A DNA stretch of 13,599 bases from Candidatus Omnitrophota bacterium (GTDB lineage: Bacteria > Omnitrophota > JAUWXU01): assembly GCA_030616145.1 (NCBI GenBank), contig JAUWXU010000003.1, forward strand, positions 1-13,599. The letters are read 5' to 3'. Below are positions 11,552-13,599 of the stretch, in pieces. Numbering within the stretch: the first letter of the stretch is position 1; each line of letters begins with the position of its first letter. The notes beneath the pieces are model-generated. The model saw only the letters and a program-made list of their open reading frames with translations, ran no database searches and was not told where the DNA came from. A program made the translations under genes and the position numbers.

Positions 11552-13599
11552 TTAAGTCTTCAGCTGAATCGCCTCGTTACCCACTAAATTCTCAAGCTGC
11601 AGAATCAGCTCTTCGGAGGGGTAAATTCTATTATTTGAACCCATATCTACGAGAATCTTTCTCCCTTGGGGAGTGATAAAATTCAAGTAGATAGGAGTAT
11701 TCCCAGAATTAGATGACAAAATTTCACGCAACCTGTGAATCTTTTGTTCTTGCGCAGTATCGGTAAATAAATTTATCCAGATCTCCCGGGTATAACGTGC
11801 AGGAACTTCTTTGAATGGAACTATATCGTTAACTATAATTTTGGCTTGCTCATCCCGCAGGCTGACTCTGCCGTTTATAAAAACAATGGCATCCTTTCTA
11901 ATATATTTGGACAATCGCTTGAAAGTATCGGGAAAGATTACCACTTCTGTAGTGCCAGTCAAGTCTGTCAGGGTCAAAAAGGCCATCTTTTCTCCACTTC
12001 TTTTAGTAGTAATCTCTTTAATTTTATCTATAACGCCTCCGATAATAACCTCATCCTGGTTGTCGCAGTCAACCAGGCTGCTGATAGTCCGGGACGTATA
12101 TATCTGGAGAAATCTTCCGTATCTATCCAGAGGATGGCCTGTAACGTAAAAACCGAGCAATTCTCTTTCAAATGCCAGCAGTTGATTATTAGGCCATTCA
12201 GCCATTTCAGGAATCTCCTGAAGATTATCCCTGAATTCCTGTTGTTCTCTAAATGTCTCAAAAAAGGAGAGTTGGCCACCCTGCCTGTCCTTCTGCAGAC
12301 TATTTCCCATCCCCAGGGCCTTATCTAAGATAGTCATTAATTGGGAACGCCGTAACCCCAGGCTGTCAAATGCCCCACATTTAATCAGACTCTCAATCAC
12401 CCGGCGGTTAACCAACCGCAGGTCTATATATTCACAAAATTGATAAAGAGATTTAAATTTTCCATGCTCAGCCCTGGCTTTAATAATCGACTCAACCGCG
12501 GCCTGACCCACGTTCTTAACTGCTGCCAGTCCAAATCTAATTGAATCCCCCACTACTGTAAACCTGGCAAAACTCTCATTTATATCCGGAGCTAATACCT
12601 TTATCCCCATCCTCCTGGATTCATCAATATATAAAACCACCTTATCGGTGTTATCCTTTTCGTTGCTGAGAAGGGCAGCCATAAATTCAACAGGAAAATT
12701 TGCCTTGAAAAAGGCGGTTTGGTAAGAAATACTAGCGTAGGCAGCACTATGCGATTTGTTAAAACCGTACCCGGAAAAATAATCAATCATATCAAAGATT
12801 TTTTTGGAAATCTTGTAATTAATAGCATTTTTCTTTGCCCCTTCTATAAATATCTTTCTTTGCTGGTTCATAACCTCAGGAATCTTTTTACTCATCGCCC
12901 GGCGCAACGAATCGGCCTGGGCTAAACTAAATCCTCCCAGGTCACTGGCAATCTTCATAACTTGCTCCTGATAAACGCAAACCCCGTAAGTTTCTTTCAA
13001 GATTGGTTCAAGCAGAGGATGGTCATATTTAATTGAAGAAGAATTGCGCTTTCCTGCAATAAAGTCATCAACCATACCACTTCCCAGCGGACCGGGACGA
13101 TGAAGGGCAAGCAAAGCCACAATCTCTTCAAATCTCTGCGGTTCTAATTTTCTCAAAAGCTCCTTCATCCCCGAACTTTCAAGCTGAAATACGCCGGTTG
13201 ATTCTCCCCTGCTTAAAAGTTCATAAGTCTTTTTATCATCCACTGATTCCATGTCTATCTTTACGGTCTGCGCCTTAGTTCTTTTGATAATCCCCAGGGT
13301 TTCGTCAATGACGGTCAATGTCCGCAGTCCCAAAAAATCCATCTTTAAAAGCCCTATCTTTTCCAGGGAATTCATTGAATACTGGGTAATTATCTGGCCA
13401 TCATCAGTTTTAAATAATGGGACGTATTCGGTAAGGGGTTCGCTTGATATGACTACTCCGGCGGCATGGGTGGAGGCATTTCTGGATAAACCCTCTAGCG
13501 CCCGGGCAGTATCCAAAAGTTTGGTAATTCTGGCATCATTTTTATAAAGTTCTTTCAGCCGGGGTTCGACCTCCAGGGCCTGAAATATAGTAACATTAG
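11552..13599 (-). CDS. dnaE: DNA polymerase III alpha subunit, 5' part cut by window edge
   Basis: The frame stays open to the window edge; 681 C-terminal residues of a protein that usually has about 1,150 are visible (first full codon at 13597). The N-terminal PHP domain and the first two catalytic aspartates lie outside. Visible landmarks are S-T-H-A-A-G-V-V-I-S (residues 42-51) and K-M-D-F-L-G-L-R-T, where D87 is the third catalytic aspartate. The fingers region follows with H-R-P-G-P-L and Y-Q-E-Q-V-M, then G-Y-G-F-N-K-S-H-S-A-A-Y. Next come a helix-hairpin-helix near 360-375, Q-L-S-F-F (442-446, probable beta-clamp motif), and an OB fold near 515-597. This is DnaE rather than PolC, as no exonuclease insert is seen. 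It is the replicative polymerase. The TTG at 13516 is not the start. Confidence 0.97.
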   Translation of the reverse strand, partial: NVTIFQALEVEPRLKELYKNDARITKLLDTARALEGLSRNASTHAAGVVISSEPLTEYVPLFKTDDGQIITQYSMNSLEKIGLLKMDFLGLRTLTVIDETLGIIKRTKAQTVKIDMESVDDKKTYELLSRGESTGVFQLESSGMKELLRKLEPQRFEEIVALLALHRPGPLGSGMVDDFIAGKRNSSSIKYDHPLLEPILKETYGVCVYQEQVMKIASDLGGFSLAQADSLRRAMSKKIPEVMNQQRKIFIEGAKKNAINYKISKKIFDMIDYFSGYGFNKSHSAAYASISYQTAFFKANFPVEFMAALLSNEKDNTDKVVLYIDESRRMGIKVLAPDINESFARFTVVGDSIRFGLAAVKNVGQAAVESIIKARAEHGKFKSLYQFCEYIDLRLVNRRVIESLIKCGAFDSLGLRRSQLMTILDKALGMGNSLQKDRQGGQLSFFETFREQQEFRDNLQEIPEMAEWPNNQLLAFERELLGFYVTGHPLDRYGRFLQIYTSRTISSLVDCDNQDEVIIGGVIDKIKEITTKRSGEKMAFLTLTDLTGTTEVVIFPDTFKRLSKYIRKDAIVFINGRVSLRDEQAKIIVNDIVPFKEVPARYTREIWINLFTDTAQEQKIHRLREILSSNSGNTPIYLNFITPQGRKILVDMGSNNRIYPSEELILQLENLVGNEAIQLKT

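Noticed and set aside
1..13599. CRISPR array, insertion sequence, prophage or defence system
   Set aside because: No regularly spaced repeats, no transposase or integrase frame, and no nuclease or toxin pair was seen on either strand.

Overview
The window is about 13.6 kb of bacterial chromosome of moderate GC, and every gene I can support, including the tRNA, lies on the minus strand. Read in the direction of transcription (high to low coordinates) it starts inside dnaE and ends inside an MFS transporter; both are cut by the window edges. The gene set (a lipoprotein with a lipobox, MscS, RsmE, HU, a cold-shock protein, a SemiSWEET), the AGGAGG-type ribosome sites and the sigma70-type promoters point to a Gram-negative-type bacterium. 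The dispersed palindromes and GATTACACAGATT-type intergenic repeats recall genomes of uncultured phyla such as Omnitrophota, but that placement is inference and weak.

Information-processing block (about 9.9-13.6 kb): the C-terminal two thirds of DNA polymerase III alpha (dnaE); a strong promoter just past its stop; an HU/IHF-family protein and a cold-shock protein as a pair ended by an intrinsic terminator; then rsmE (16S rRNA m3U1498 methyltransferase) and tRNA-Arg(CCG) followed by a second terminator.

Accessory block 1 (8.0-9.8 kb): a promoter whose -35 box lies inside the preceding terminator hairpin drives a zincin-like metallopeptidase, a 48-residue ORF that is only an MscS beta-domain, a SemiSWEET sugar transporter (stop and start overlap as ATGA) and an SGNH-hydrolase lipoprotein. 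A second promoter, closely similar to the first, precedes a 58-residue one-helix membrane protein. The next stretch without an intact gene (7670-8003) holds the C-terminal remnant of a YiiX-type permuted papain-fold hydrolase plus an intergenic repeat.

Accessory block 2 (1.9-7.7 kb): a D-Ala-D-Ala-ligase-like ATP-grasp enzyme, a leader with a long hairpin, then a tight run of mscS, a membrane-anchored protein with possible Sm/SH3-like barrels, a GNAT acetyltransferase, an APC permease fused to a PTS EIIA domain, and a small exported helical protein. Last come a DUF167 protein, a four-helix membrane protein and a UMF1-family MFS transporter. The theme is envelope transport and possibly osmotic or metabolic control; no mobile element, CRISPR array or defence system is visible. 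The most unusual items are the stand-alone MscS beta-domain ORF, the permease-EIIA fusion, the intergenic repeat family, and the paired promoter/terminator architecture.
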